Assembly: GCF_963678635.1 (NCBI RefSeq)
Contig: NC_087062.1
Span: forward strand, 70,835,345-70,899,344
Length of the DNA: 64,000 nt
Direction of reading: 5' to 3'
Source of the DNA: Symsagittifera roscoffensis
Lineage: Eukaryota; Xenacoelomorpha; Acoela; Convolutidae
Of this stretch, positions 30,661 to 44,035 are shown piece by piece; position 1 is the stretch's first letter; each line of letters opens with the position of its first letter. The notes under the pieces are model-generated. The model saw only the letters and a program-made list of their open reading frames with translations, was not told the origin of the DNA and did no database searches. A program made the position numbers and the translations under genes.

Positions 30661-33600
30661 GTCAAACTTCAAAGCTTGCAATTTATAAGAAACCATCCCT
30701 ATTGAATTGATTTTTAAATTCTCAATTTTGAGAACGCACAGTTTTGTTGATGACGGAAGAAAGGAAAATGTCCATATTGTTCAGGATCAAGTATCATTAG
30801 AGTCTTGAGGGCTTGATGTAGTCACAAAATTAGTTTACTGTTGGCAGAGAGTACATGGTACAATGAATTGAGAAAGGTACAGTCAGCACCAAAAACTTGG
30901 CATAAAACTACGCTGGTTTGAATCGAAGCTTTTCTCTTAAGTTATTGCAATTTTATGTTAAAACAAGAGTTTTTTTGTTGTATTTGAAAAATTAATCAAA
31001 ATAGCTCCATGATTTCAAATATCTCTTGTTGACTCTGGCGATATAATAAAAAGTTTGACTTAATTTTTTTGTTGAAAACTTAGGTAGGTATTACTTTCAT
31101 TTCAAACGTTACATAAAAAGTTGCTGCTTTTTCTGGGAACATTTCTGATTCCAGAGCTAGTATTATAAGGTCTTTTGATTTGGTATGATTAGAAAACTGT
31201 TTTTTTTTCTCTGCGTTTTTTGTTTCAAAAGTTATCCCTATCATCAGTGAACTTTTTATGAACTTTTGTATTGTTTTAATATAAAAGTGATGCTGTTCCC
31301 TGATACCAATGAGCAGTTGCACCTCTCAAAATAGAACAACATAACGTTTTCAGCATTTCATCACATGCGTCTTAACCATCGTCTTATCCATCCACAATGC
31401 TAAGAAAATCTCTGGCTCTTTTTTGAAATTAACCCGCTTTGTTATTAAATTTAGAACGGGATATGCTAATGCAGTAGTCATTATTCTAATTCTAATCATT
31501 TTCTTTGTGTTGCAGATTTTGAAAGTTTGAGTGACTGGATTTTATAGATGTTTTAGAGATTGTTGTTCAATACGTAATTTTTTTTTAATTTCGAGCTATT
31601 TTAACCAGTTATTTACCAGTACAAAAGATAGCCAAAATTTATTTTAGCCTAGTGCGAAGTTGAGTCATAAAGTTTTTATATTTTTTTTTTTCAAAAAAGC
31701 TTAATTAGCCTAACGGTTATACAAATTAACTGAAAGAACTGAAAAAAAAAATGCAAATTAGTTCCTAGCTTCTTCAATTTTTCAATCAAAACTCTCTTAA
31801 ATTCAAAATCTTATCTTGGAAAGTCAATTTTTGATTACTGGGATTGTTTATTTATGGTTTTATTTTTGGGACTATCTTCATTTTAAAAGACCGCGATTTT
31901 AAAGCCAGAGGCCTAAGTTTTGGGCTTAAACTAACAGTTATTTACGCAGTCAATGGTATGAAAACTTGGCTTTAGGGACTTCAAATTACCTTATACGAGT
32001 AATTTTTTTGTGCTGACCCGTGTCTAAAATGAGTGTCTCAGAAAATTCATAAATTCTTGGAATCCTCAAGATTTTGAACAGAGACTGGAAGCTGAAACGT
32101 TTCAATTATGTACCAAAACCATGGGTTCAGTTTTTGAATGTGCTCTCGGGATTATTGTTTTTAGCTGAATTTGTTTTTCCTCGAGTTTCAGACTCAAAAA
32201 CATAAAAATTGATATCGAAAACGTGGAAATTCAACAGATTAAACATAGTTTTCAGGCTATAGAACCAAGACTCAAAATTGGTAGGTTAGAGTTTGTTTGC
32301 AGCATTAGTTCTCCGTAAAAAGCAAAGACCGGAATTGAAAAGCTAAATTTGTTACTCATCAACTTAAAACTTGGACTTGTGTTTTCGGACTTGTGTTTTG
32401 GACTTGCATTTTTTGGACTTGTGTTTTTTTCAATTAGTCAAAATTTGGGTGTTTTAACCAAAATCGCAAACAGATCTTCAACCTCATTAAAAAAACAGAC
32501 CTTTTAGTGAAATGTTTGACCCTGCAGCTCAAAACTAGCACCAAACCTAACAATTCGAATTTTAAGAATAGAATTTTTTTACTTGAACTAGTTTGTGATT
32601 CCTAAATTGTTATTCCTAGTTTAAACCTTAAAATGTGGATTGTTTTGAGCAAAAACTTGCTCTGAAACTGTATTTGTAGAAATGAAATCTGAGCTTGTCT
32701 AGATAACTGATTTGTGGTGTCCGGTACTGAAAAATTTGATTCGAGTTACAATTTTTGCGTTTTGTGTTTTCAAAATGTTCGTTTCTGGAAAATGAATCTT
32801 AATTTTAGCTCATGTAATTAATGCAGCGTTTAAGGGATAAAATTCGTAGAAATTAAACGTGGCAATATAAAATCATATTGGGTTTTCCTTATATTAATGA
32901 TGGAATTCAAATTTAGCGTGGACTGACGTTTTCTATAGTTTTGATGTTTTCTATAAACTTTGGGAAAATATTTTATGAAAAGCGCCATCTTTTCTTTTAA
33001 AAAAACACATAGAAACTGCTAGGTCTTTGAGGTTCAAATAGGGGAACCTAGTAGAGAAAATCTCTTAGCTTTCTAAAATTTTATGTAGAAAAACTTGCTT
33101 TTAGATGTTCTTGAAAAGTAGTGTCTTACGGGGTTGTTCTCTGCTGTGGTCTGCATTTGTACTTTAGGAAAGTAACAAGGGCTCGGTCATCTAGCGTGAC
33201 TTGTTTTCTTAGTTACTTAATAATTAAGCGCTATAAGCGTCACCTTATTTCATCGATCTTTTTGATGTCTTAGTTTTAAAATAAATAGTATATAAAAATT
33301 GGACGGATACACATATAAAGATAAGAGCATAAACATTTAAAAGTTTGTTTCTTTTATTCCACTAATCTCAAATTCCGCTAATTTTAAAATGTACATGAAT
33401 TGTTACTTCTATTACATTTGGAAGCGTTAAAGTAAGAACAGGAGGTTGTTGAAAATTGTTTTTCACTAAAAACGGAAAATTTTTGGGCTCGACTTAAGCG
33501 AGCAGGGATGATATAAGGAAAAATTAAACCGGTCTTTTCTGGAGGAAAAATTAAGTAGTCTTTTCCTACTATAATTGTCAAAGATTTTCGTGTCATCCGA

Positions 33601-34173
33601 TAACACTTTCTACTTCCCACGCATTTGAAATTATATAGCAGAATTGTGCTAATTTTGTTAGAAAAACTTAACATTTTCTTCAAGTCTCTGGTTTACAGGT
33701 ATTTTTTTATCAATTTTTCAATGAACTTTAAAACGACGAGGTGCTTGGCCTTTTTTGTTGCCATTTAGGGCAGTAGAAAAAAACCAGTCCGTATAAATTG
33801 GCGTCATACTTATTTATAATATTCAGACAAACCAGACGAAAAAATGAGTCCAATAGTGAAAAAGTTATTTTAATCGGGCTGGTATTTAAAGCGTTAAAAA
33901 ACTAGGTTAAGCTTGAAATTAGTGTAATATACGCAATACTGCAAAGTGAATAAATAGAACACTTGTAAAAGTTAGGGGTGGTGGTAAAATAAGCCAAATT
34001 TTGTTCGCGTTATCCAATAATAACTAAATATGGAATAATTGACCAATTAAATCAAACGAAAAATTTATATTCCTGCTTTTTTGAACCTCGACAAGCTGTA
34101 ACTGTAATTGTGAATTGAACAGTAGCGTAAAATACGTTCATATAAATTTGTTGATGAGAAGAAAACACAAATA
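30661..34173. other. LARGE intron 1 sequence, no gene seen
   Basis: AT-rich intron sequence. It includes a small tandem repeat of GGACTTGTGTTTT at 32373-32430 (four units) and, at 33170-33480, the diverged partner of the repeat at 11205-11560. Short ORFs at 31080 and 33384 show no coding signs. Confidence 0.5.
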
Positions 34174-35095
34174 CAGTCGTGTTCTCTCAAGTTGTTGCAC
34201 TTTTGCGACAAAAAAAACACAATGTACATAAGCAAATACTTAAATTGCTCGTCTTGTGTTACAGATTTCGTTTTTTGAACGAAAAAAAAAAAACAACGAA
34301 AAGGTCTAATACTTGGTTATTTCACCCCTCATCTTCAATACTTTAGCCATGCGCCGAGGCAAGGAATCATACAGTTTGTTAATGGCATCTTGAGTAATCA
34401 GATTTCAGTGTTTTTCTACTTCTTCATACAACTGGTCTCTAGATCGAAATTCGATATTGCTATCTATTAAGGATTTCTTCAGCATCTTCCACAGGTTTTC
34501 GATGATATTAATGTCGGGTGATTGAGGGGGCCATGTAGTCGTTAGGATGCTTTTTTCTGTGAAAAACGTATTCATTAAATTAGAAACATGGCAGGGGGCG
34601 TTGTCCTGTTGGTATACATACTCGTCTCCGTGAACGCTGTTGATAACATCCGGCAGATTTCGCTTTAGTATTTCCTTGTATTTTTCGCTGTTGAGAATTC
34701 CATTATTCTTCTCTAATTTGCGAAATCCGTGATAGGTCACGCAACCTCAAATCATTACTGTAATTTGAGGATTCTGTGCACAGTCATACGAGAAATCCTT
34801 AAGGAATTGGCAATGTGGCTTTGCTTCTGGCCCTTTTCCTTCAGCTGTATAATTCAATTTCTTAACAGAATTGGGGTTTCCGGTGCCATCAGAAATAAAT
34901 GCAATAAATGTTCGCCTCATTGTGAACAAACGTTCACGCCGGTCATACTATCGTGTGAAAATGCAAGTGTAATCTACTTGCCAAGAATCACGACGTTGAG
35001 TTAATTTAATCAAAAGATATAGCCCATTTAATGCATTAAACTTGGTTGAAAATCTGAACAAAAACAAAGTGTAACAACTTGAGAGAACACGGCTG
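34174..35095 (-). mobile_element. Decayed Tc1-like transposon
   Basis: About 920 bp flanked by TA (34172-34173, 35096-35097). Terminal inverted repeats of about 27 bp begin CAGTCGTGTTCTCTCAAG on the left and CAGCCGTGTTCTCTCAAG read from the right, with two mismatches. Full Tc1 elements are around 1.6 kb, so roughly 0.7 kb is missing, mainly between the DNA-binding and catalytic parts of the transposase. It sits 345 bp upstream of LARGE exon b. Confidence 0.88.
34306..34889 (-). pseudogene. Tc1-like transposase, internally deleted
   Basis: Read on the minus strand, 34889 starts with ATG and soon gives a helix-turn-helix typical of Tc1 transposases (GQKQSHIANSLRISRMTVHR). The middle of the protein, with the first catalytic Asp, is absent. 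The C-terminal part follows in another frame with VMI-stop-GC, QQDNAPCH (second Asp) and WPPQSPDINIIENLW (the Glu). It ends with SLPRRMAKVLKMRG before TAG at 34306. Three in-frame stops are all TGA, two at positions where the family has Trp. It cannot make a working enzyme. Confidence 0.85.
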
Positions 35096-35440
35096 TAGTA
35101 CTGATGGTCCAGTTTGAGATTTTTCAACTCAAACATTACGATACGCTTCTTTTTAAAAACATATAGATAAAATTTACTATTGATAGAATATTAATAAAAC
35201 CTACGTACCTGCTGAATGATCAAGATACCACTGTTCAACTATTTACAGAAATTGGCGTCTTCGATTGATTCCGCCTGAAATTTTAGATGATTTTTGTGGG
35301 CGAATGAAAAAATTAGCTTCGCTCTTAAGCAACATGCATATGTCAAAAAAGGGGTTCGAAATACAGACTTTAGGACTTTTCCCACCGAGCGTTAGCCTTT
35401 TCTGTAAACCATTTCTGAACGTAAGCCTCTCCCTTTTCAG

Positions 35441-35595
35441 TAAACTTCTCATCCCTTCAATTTTGGCTGCTGGTGAGCGAATCAAAACGAGTCACGTGTT
35501 GATTGTGGACACAGACATGGTGTTCGAGACTGACGTCACAAGAGCATGGTCACTTCTCCAACAGATGCGAAGAAACTCTACGGAAATTGTATTCG
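35441..35595 (+). CDS. LARGE: LARGE-like glycosyltransferase, exon b (GT8 DxD motif)
   Basis: Preceded by the acceptor CCCTTTTCAG; the AG of exon a plus the first T make Ser, then KLLIPSIL. The exon encodes HVLIVDTDMVFETDV, the metal- and UDP-sugar-binding DxD motif of the xylosyltransferase domain, at the expected place. It ends in phase 1 (G before GTAATT) and joins 47753 to give a VFGMTENQSNYY segment like the family's V-x-G-x-x-ENQSDWY. Confidence 0.92.
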
Positions 35596-36138
35596 GTAAT
35601 TGTTCAAATCACAATTTCTAAAGCGATTTTTATTCTCACATGCTTGAAAAACTCTAACGGTTGTCCTTCATGGAACAAGTCTGTGAACTACCAAGTTTTT
35701 CAAACTGTTTTCATTTCTTTAATTGTTCTAGGGTTCTTATTTTATTTTCGGCCTCCATTTGACCCCAATAAAGTTATCTGATGAGGAAATTTTTTGGACT
35801 TCTTGTACAATTTGCATTCATTGGAAGCATATGTCAAGCTTTTTTACTTAATAGTTCTGATCAAACCAAATTTACAAATTATGGTATCAGCAAGTTAACT
35901 GCCTTAAGCAAACATCTGGCAAATTGCTGGTTGCAGTGCTTTTAGTTTTGCCATATTAGTTCTTTCAAATTATTCTGTCACGTGCACAGAACAAAAACTT
36001 GAGGCACAGTTGAGCGCTGAGCTTCCGACAACTGTTTTTTAAGTCGAACTCTCATAGAGCATTAAAGCTTCTGGCCGCACTTTCAGTGCCGCGGGCTAAA
36101 TTTTGAAAAAATCATTTCAGGCTCTTTTTATATATAAA
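35596..36138. other. Start of intron 2, no feature
   Basis: Unique-looking intron sequence between the exon b donor and the satellite. No gene or repeat seen. Confidence 0.5.
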
Positions 36139-39100
36139 GTAGCGCAAAGTCGCAAATTGAATTTTGTGCGCCGGGAAAAACGCGCAAACATTTTGGTCCC
36201 GCAAAGATGCAACATACCCATTTTGAGTCGCAATGGTCGCAACATACCTTTTTGGGGTCGCGCAAAGTCGCATCATATCTGTTTTGGGTCGCGCAAAGTC
36301 GTGCAAACTACTTCGGTTGCGCAAAGTTGCAGCATGCCCATTTTGAGTCGCAATGGTCGCAACATACCTTTTTGAGGTCGCGCAAAGTCGCATCATATCT
36401 GTTTTGGGTCGCGCAAAGTCGTGCAAACTACTTCGGTTGCACAAAGTTGCAGCATGCCCATTTTGAGTCGCAATGATCGCAACATACCTTTTTGGGGTCG
36501 CGCAAAGTCGCATCATATCTGTTTTGGGTCGCGCAAAGTCGTGCAAACTACTTCGGTTGCACAAAGTTGCAGCATGCCCATTTTGAGTCGCAATGGTCGC
36601 AACATACCTTTTTGGGGTCGCGCAAAGTCGCATCATATCTGTTTTGGGTCGCGCAAAGTCGTGCAAACTACTTCGGTTGCACAAAGTTGCAGCATGCCCA
36701 TTTTGAGTCGCAATGGTCGCAACATACTATTTTGGGGTCGCGCAAAGTCGCATCATATCTGTTTTGGGTCGCGCAAAGTCGTGCAAACTACTTCGGTTGC
36801 ACAAAATTGCAGCATGCCCATTTTGAGTCGCAATGGTCGCAACATACCTTTTTGGGGTCGCGCAAAGTCGCATCATATCTGTTTTGGGTCGCGCAAAGTC
36901 GTGCAAACTACTTCGGTTGCCCATTTTGAGTCGCAATGGTCGCAACATACCTTTTTGGGGTCGCGCAAAGTCGCATCATATCTGTTTTGGGTCGCGCAAA
37001 GTCGTGCAAACTACTTCGGTTGCACAAAGTTGCAGCATGCCCATTTTGAGTCGCAATGGTCGCAACATACCTTTTTGGGGTCGCGCAAAGTCGCATCATA
37101 TCTGTTTTGGGTCGCGCAAAGTCGTGCAAACTACTTCGGTTGCACAAAGTTGCAGCATGCCCATTTTGAGTCGCAATGGTCGCAACATACCTTTTTGGGG
37201 TCGCGCAAAGTCGCATCATATCTGTTTTGGGTCGCGCAAAGTCGTGCAAACTACTTCGGTTGCACAAAGTTGCAGCATGCCCATTTTGAGTGGCAATGGT
37301 CGCAACATACCTTTTTGGGGTCGAACAAAGTCGCATCATATCTGTTTTGGGTCGCGCAAAGTCGTGCAAACTACTTCGGTTGCACAAAGTTGCAGCATGC
37401 ACATTTTGAGTCGCAATGGTCGCAACATACCTTTTTTGGGTCGCGCAAAGTCGCATCATATCTGTTTTGGGTCGCGCAAAGTCGTGCAAACTACTTCGGT
37501 TGCACAAAGTTGCAGCATGCCCATTTTGAGTCGCAATGGTCGCAACATACTATTTTGGGGTCGCGCAAAGTCGCATCATATCTGTTTTGGGTCGCGCAAA
37601 GTCGTGCAAACTACTTCGGTTGCACAAAATTGCAGCATGCCCATTTTGAGTCGCAATGGTCGCAACATACCTTTTTGGGGTCGCGCAAAGTCGCATCATA
37701 TCTGTTTTGGGTCGCGCAAAGTCGTGCAAACTACTTCGGTTGCACAAAGTTGCAGCATGCCCATTTTGAGTCGCAATGGTCGCAACATACCTTTTTGGGG
37801 TCGCGCAAAGTCGCATCATATCTGTTTTGGGTCGCGCAAAGTCGTCTAAACTACTTCGGTTGCACAAAGTTGCAGCATGCCCATTTTGAGTCGCAATGGT
37901 CGCAACATACCTTTTTGAGGTCGCGCAAAGTCGCATCATATCTGTTTTGGGTCGCGCAAAGTCGTGCAAACTACTTCGGTTGCACAAAGTTGCAGCATGC
38001 CCATTTTGAGTCGCAATGGTCGCAACATACCTTTTTGAGGTCGCGCAAAGTCGCATCATATCTGTTTTGGGTCGCGCAAAGTCGTGCAAACTACTTCGGT
38101 TGCACAAAGTTGCAGCATGCCCATTTTGAGTGGCAATGGTCGCAACATACCTTTTTGGGGTCGAACAAAGTCGCATCATATCTGTTTTGGGTCGCGCAAA
38201 GTCGTGCAAACTACTTCGGTTGCACAAAGTTGCAGCATGCACATTTTGAGTCGCAATGGTCGCAACATACCTTTTTGGGGTCGCGCAAAGTCGCATCATA
38301 TCTGTTTTGGGTCGCGCAAAGTCGTGCAAACTACTTCGGTTGCACAAAGTTGCAGCATGCCCATTTTGAGTCGCAATGGTCGCAACATACTATTTTGGGG
38401 TCGCGCAAAGTCGCATCATATCTGTTTTGGGTCGCGCAAAGTCGTGCAAACTACTTCGGTTGCACAAAGTTGCAGCATGCCCATTTTGAGTCGCAATGGT
38501 CGCAACATACCTTTTTGGGGTCGCGCAAAGTCGCATCATATCTGTTTTGGGTCGCGCAAAGTCGTGCAAACTACTTCGGTTGCACAAAGTTGTAGCATGC
38601 CCATTTTGAGTCGCAATGGTCGCAACATACCTTTTTGGGGTCGCGCAAAGTCGCATCATATCTGTTTTGGGTCGCGCAAAGTCGTGCAAACTACTTCGGT
38701 TGCACAAAGTTGCAGCATGCCCATTTTGAGTCGCAATGGTCGCAACATACCTTTTTGAGGTCGCGCAAAGTCGCATCATATCTGTTTTGGGTCGCGCAAA
38801 GTCGTGCAAATTACTTCGGTCGCACAAAGTTGCAGCATGCACATTTTGAGTCGCAATGGTCGCAACATACCTTTTTGGGGTCGCGCAAAGTCACATCATA
38901 TCTGTTTTGGGTCGCGCAAAGTCGTGCAAACTACTTCGGTTGCACAAAGTTGCAGCATGCCCATTTTGAGTCGCAATGGTCGCAACATACCTTTTTGGGG
39001 TCGCGCAAAATTGCATCATATCTGTTTTGGGTCGCGCAAAGTCGTGCAACCTACTTCGGTTGCACAAAGCGCAGCATGCATATTTTGAGTCGCAATGGTC

Positions 39101-42100
39101 GCAACATACCTTTTTGGGGTCGCGCAAAGTCGCATCATATCTGTTTTGGGTCGCGCAAAGTCGTGCAAACTACTTCGGTTGCACAAAGTTGCAGCATGCA
39201 CATTTTGAGTCGCAATGGTCGCAACATACCTTTTTGAGGTCGCGCAAAGTCGCATCATATCTGTTTTGGGTCGCGCAAAGTCGTGCAAACTACTTCAATT
39301 GCACAAAGTTGCAGCATGCCCATTTTGAGTCGCAATGGTCGCAACATACCTTTTTGGGGTCGCGCAAAGTCGCATCATATCTGTTTTGGGTCGCGCAAAG
39401 TCGTGCAAACTACTTCGGTTGCACAAAGTTGCAGCATGCCCATTTTGAGTCGCAATGGTCGCAACATAACTTTTTGGGGTCGCGCAAAGTCGCATCATAT
39501 CCGTTTTGGGTCGCGCAAAGTCGTGCAAACTACTTCAATTGCACAAAGTTGCAGCATGCCCATTTTGAGTCGCAATGGTCGCAACATACCTTTTTGGGGT
39601 CGCGCAAAGTCGCATCATATCTGTTTTGGGTCGCGCAAAGTCGTGCAAACTACTTCGGTTGCACAAAGTTGCAGCATGCACATTTTGAGTCGCAATGGTC
39701 GCAACATACCTTTTTGAGGTCGCGCAAAGTCGCATCATATCTGTTTTGGGTCGCGCAAAGTCGTGCAAACTACTTCGGTCGCACAAAGTTGCAGCATGCA
39801 CATTTTGAGTCGCAATGGTCGCAACATACCTTTTTGGGGTCGCGCAAAGTCGCATCATATCTGTTTTGGGTCGCGCAAAGTCGTGCAAACTACTTCGGTT
39901 GCACAAAGTTGCAGCATGCCCATTTTGAGTCGCAATGGTCGCAACATACCTTTTTGGGGTCGCGCAAAATCGCATCATATCTGTTTTGGGTCGCGCAAAG
40001 TCGTGCAAACTGCTTCGGTTGCACAAAGCGCAGCATGCATATTTTGAGTCGCAATGGTCGCAACATACCTTTTTGGGGTCGCGCAAAGTCGCATCATATC
40101 TGTTTTGGGTCGCGCAAAGTCGTGCAAACTACTTCGGTTGCACAAAGTTGCAGCACGCACATTTTGAGTCGCAATGGTCGCAACATACCTTTTTGAGGTC
40201 GCGCAAAGTCGCATCATATCTGTTTTGGGTCGCGCAAAGTCGTGCAAACTACTTCAATTGCACAAAGTTGCAGCATGCCCATTTTGAGTCGCAATGGTCG
40301 CAACATACCTTTTTGGGGTCGCGCAAAGTCGCATCATATCTGTTTTGGGTCGCGCAAAGTCATGCAAACTACTTCGGTTGCACAAAGTTGCAGCATGCCA
40401 ATTTTGAGTCGCAATGGTCGCAACATACCTTTTTGGGGTCGCGCAAAGTCGCATCATATCTGTTTTGGGTCGCGCAAAGTCGTGCAAACTACTTCGGTTG
40501 CACAAAGTTGCAGCATGCCCATTTTGAGTCGCAATGGTCGCAACATACCTTTTTGGGGTCGCGCAAAATCGCATCATATCTGTTTTAGGTCGCGCAAAGT
40601 CGTGCAAACTGCTTCGGTTGCACAAAGCGCAGCATGCATATTTTGAGTCGCAATGGTCGCAACATACCTTTTTGGGGTCGCGCAAAGTCGCATCATATCT
40701 GTTTTGGGTCGCGCAAAGTCGTGCAAACTACTTCGGTTGCACAAAGTTGCAGCACGCACATTTTGAGTCGCAATGGTCGCAACATACCTTTTTGAGGTCG
40801 CGCAAAGTCGCATCATATCTGTTTTGGGTCGCGCAAAGTCGTGCAAACTACTTCAATTGCACAAAGTTGCAGCATGCCCATTTTGAGTCGCAATGGTCGC
40901 AACATACCTTTTTGGGGTCGCGCAAAGTCGCATCATATCTGTTTTGGGTCGCGCAAAGTCATGCAAACTACTTCGGTTGCACAAAGTTGCAGCATGCCAA
41001 TTTTGAGTCGCAATGGTCGCAACATACCTTTTTGGGGTCGCGCAAAGTCGCATCATATCCGATTTAGGGCCCCGCAAAGTCGTGCAAACTACTTCGGTTG
41101 CACAAAGTTGCAGCATGCCCATTTTGAGTCGCAATGGTCGCAACATACATTTTTGGGGTCGCGCAAAATCGCATCATATCTGTTTTGGGTCGCGCAAAGT
41201 CGTGCAAACTACTTCAATTGCACAAAGTTGCAGCATGCCCATTTTGAGTCGCAATGGTCGCAACATAGCTTTTTGGGGTCGCGCAAAGTCGCATCATATC
41301 TGTTTTGGGTCGCGCAAAGTCGTGCAAACTACTTCGGTTGCACAAAGTTGCAGCATGCCCATTTTGAGTCGCAATGGTCGCAACATACCTTTTTGGGGTC
41401 GCGCAAAGTCGCATCATATCCGTTTTGGGTCGCGCAAAGTCGTGCAAACTGCTTCGGTTGCACAAAGCGCAGCATGCATATTTTGAGTCGCAATGGTCGC
41501 AACATACCTTTTTGGGGTCGCGCAAAGTCGCATCATATCTGTTTTGGGTCGCGCAAAGTCGTGCAAACTACTTCGGTTGCACAAAGTTGCAGCATGCACA
41601 TTTTGAGTCGCAATGGTCGCAACATACCTTTTTGAGGTCGCGCAAAGTCGCATCATATCTGTTTTGGGTCGCGCAAAGTCGTGCAAACTACTTCAATTGC
41701 ACAAAGTTGCAGCATGCCCATTTTGAGTCGCAATGGTCGCAACATACCTTTTTGGGGTCGCGCAAAGTCGCATCATATCTGTTTTGGGTCGCGCAAAGTC
41801 GTGCAAACTACTTCGGTTGCACAAAGTTGCAGCATGCCCATTTTGAGTCGCAATGGTCGCAACATACCTTTTTGGGGTCGCGCAAAGTCGCATCATATCC
41901 GTTTTGGGTCGCGCAAAGTCGTGCAAACTACTTCGGTTGCACAAAGTTGCAGCATGCCCATTTTGAGTCGCAATGGTCGCAACATACCTTTTTGGGGTCG
42001 CGCAAAATCGCATCATATCTGTTTTGGGTCGCGCAAAGTCGTGCAAACTACTTCGGTTGCACAAAGCGCAGCATGCATATTTTGAGTCGCAATGGTCGCA

Positions 42101-42833
42101 ACATACCTTTTTGGGGTCGCGCAAAGTCGCATCATATCTGTTTTGGGTCGCGCAAAGTCGTGCAAACTACTTCGGTTGCACAAAGTTGCAGCATGCACAT
42201 TTTGAGTCACAATGGTCGCAACATACCTTTTTCAGGTCGCGCAAAGTCGCATCATATCTGTTTTGGGTCGCGCAAAGTCGTGCAAACTACTTCGGTTGCA
42301 CAAAGTTGCAGCATGCCCATTTTGAGTCGCAATGGTCGCAACATAACTTTTTGGGGTCGCGCAAAGTCGCATCATATCTGTTTTGGGTCGCGCAAAGTCG
42401 TGCAAACTACTTCGGTTGCACAAAGTTGCAGCATGCCCATTTTGAGTCGCAATGGTCGCAACATACTTTTTTGGGGTCGCGCAAAGTCGCATCATATCTG
42501 TTTTGGGTCGCGCAAAGTCGTGCAAACTACTTCGGTTGCACAAAGTTGCAGCATGCACATTTTGAGTCGCAATGGTCGCAACATACCTTTTTGGGGTCGC
42601 GCAAAGTCGCATCATATCTGTTTTGGGTCGCGCAAAGTCGTGCCAACTACTTCGGTTGCACAAAGTTGCAGCATGCCCATTTTGAGTCGCAATGGTCGCA
42701 ACATACCTTTTTGGGGTCGCGCAAAATCGCATCATATCTGTTTTGGGTCGCGCAAAGTCGTGCAAACTACTTCGGTTGCACAAAGTTGCAGCATGCATAT
42801 TTTGAGTCGCAATGGTCGCAACATACCTTTTTG
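36139..42833 (+). repeat. Satellite array of 120-bp units in LARGE intron 2
   Basis: About 55 head-to-tail units, very similar to each other; the first ~70 bp (36139-36206) are degenerate. Each unit is four ~30-bp subrepeats (31, 28, 31 and 30 bp), the 30-bp type sharing GTCGC, an AT-rich middle and TTTTGGGTCG. Variants include a 119-bp unit (CACAAAGCGCAGCATGCAT, five times) and a unit with a 17-bp deletion near 36911. Higher-order repeats are clear: about 840 bp (7 units; diagnostic changes at 37288/38128, 37324/38164 and 37549/38389) and about 600 bp (5 units; 40021-40620 versus 40621-41220). Long ORFs in three frames arise because 120 is a multiple of three. Confidence 0.95.
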
Positions 42834-43748
42834 TTAGTTCGGGTTCTAGTTTTGCCGATAGTAAACACTGAACATTTGCAAAAACAATTGGTCCCGATTG
42901 TTATTATTTCATGACATCCATTTTAGGCCAACTGACCCTAAAATTTTTCTAAAGGCGCCTTTGGCGCCAAAGTATACAATTTTTGAAGGCAAGCGTGCTC
43001 CAAAAAAAAACATTTTTGTCGTGTTTTTTGTAGAAATGTAAAAAAAATTGCCTACGGCGCAAAATAGGCATATAGGTACTTTATAGCGTTCTGAGAGTGT
43101 TCGGAAAGATGATTTGCTCGACCTAAAGAAAGGTAGACAATTTTTCGAACATCCCCCCGATAAAATCCTAGATCCGCCCCTGTAACGATCGGTGATTTTT
43201 AAAAACTTACTCTTTGACTCAAAGCAAAAAATAGCAATGAAAATTCAATCGATAGGGATCAGAATCAAGTTTAGAGGGACTTAAATCGTTGAGTTTATTT
43301 CATCAGACAAACAACCCATTATCGGTTGGGAGTTGCATTGCTATAAAATCTGAGTTTGCTCCCTTTCTTTATAGCTTATCTTGTCGATCGAAATTCGCTG
43401 GTCTCTTGGGGCTATTTACATTGGATTTATTTGTGATTAAAATATAAATTTTCCCGCTTAACTCCAGTTTTATTTATTTTTGTCTTACAAAAGGATAAAA
43501 ACTATTGACGTTACTGACCACGGCTATTTTCATTCTGACGTGCGGTTAGATCTTTATAATTGGCAAGTAATGAAATAATTTCATGGTTCATGTATTTTCT
43601 TTTTATCCTAAGCCTACAAAAGTTACAATGATCCAGCAAGGATTTTATTAACATGCACCCAAAGTACTTTAACTAACTTAGGTTCGCCAGATTTGAACTG
43701 AGTTTTGATTGAGTGCTGATATTTTTGAGTTGGTAATGATTTATGGTT
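42834..43748. other. Intron 2 after the satellite
   Basis: No gene. At 42954-42975 there is a GC-rich motif GGCGCCTTTGGCGCC, and sequence up to about 43190 (ending GATCCGCCCC) looks like a transposon fragment of unknown type. The rest is unremarkable. Confidence 0.4.
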
Positions 43749-44035
43749 GTTCCGATTTCCGTATGAAATAGCGGAATATTCGTGCTCGGGGTGGTTTTTC
43801 CAGACAACTTTCGACCTTTTAAATAGCCATTTTTGACGGGATACTTAATTTCTTTGATTTCTTGAGCTCAAAACTAAAACTATGTTTCACCGGTGATCAT
43901 TTTGCACAAAACTAAAAGAGTTTTAAAATAGCCAGTTTGGTCAAATTGGGATAAATAACCAGTGATATACTTGCATTATTACCGTGCAAGTGGCGATTTA
44001 ATTTGGCTTAAAAATCAATCCAAGTTGAATTGACG
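43749..44035 (-). repeat. Family A dispersed repeat, decayed partial copy
   Basis: Starts TTCCGATTTCCGTATG and keeps the TGCTCGGGGTGG block and several later blocks in order, with many changes. It is older than the copies at 1.2-3.8 kb. Confidence 0.65.

Noticed and set aside
34306-34889. Altered genetic code with TGA read as Trp
   Set aside because: Suggested by TGA at Trp positions in the transposase, but LARGE exons and both LTR elements use TGG for Trp, and env and copia end with TGA.
36139-42833. CRISPR-like array
   Set aside because: The units are contiguous with no unique spacers and the sequence is from an animal genome.
36112-42914. Many long ORFs (up to 724 codons) on both strands in the satellite
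   Set aside because: They are translations of the same 120-bp repeat in three frames at once; a period divisible by three explains them. No start, domain or composition supports a gene.
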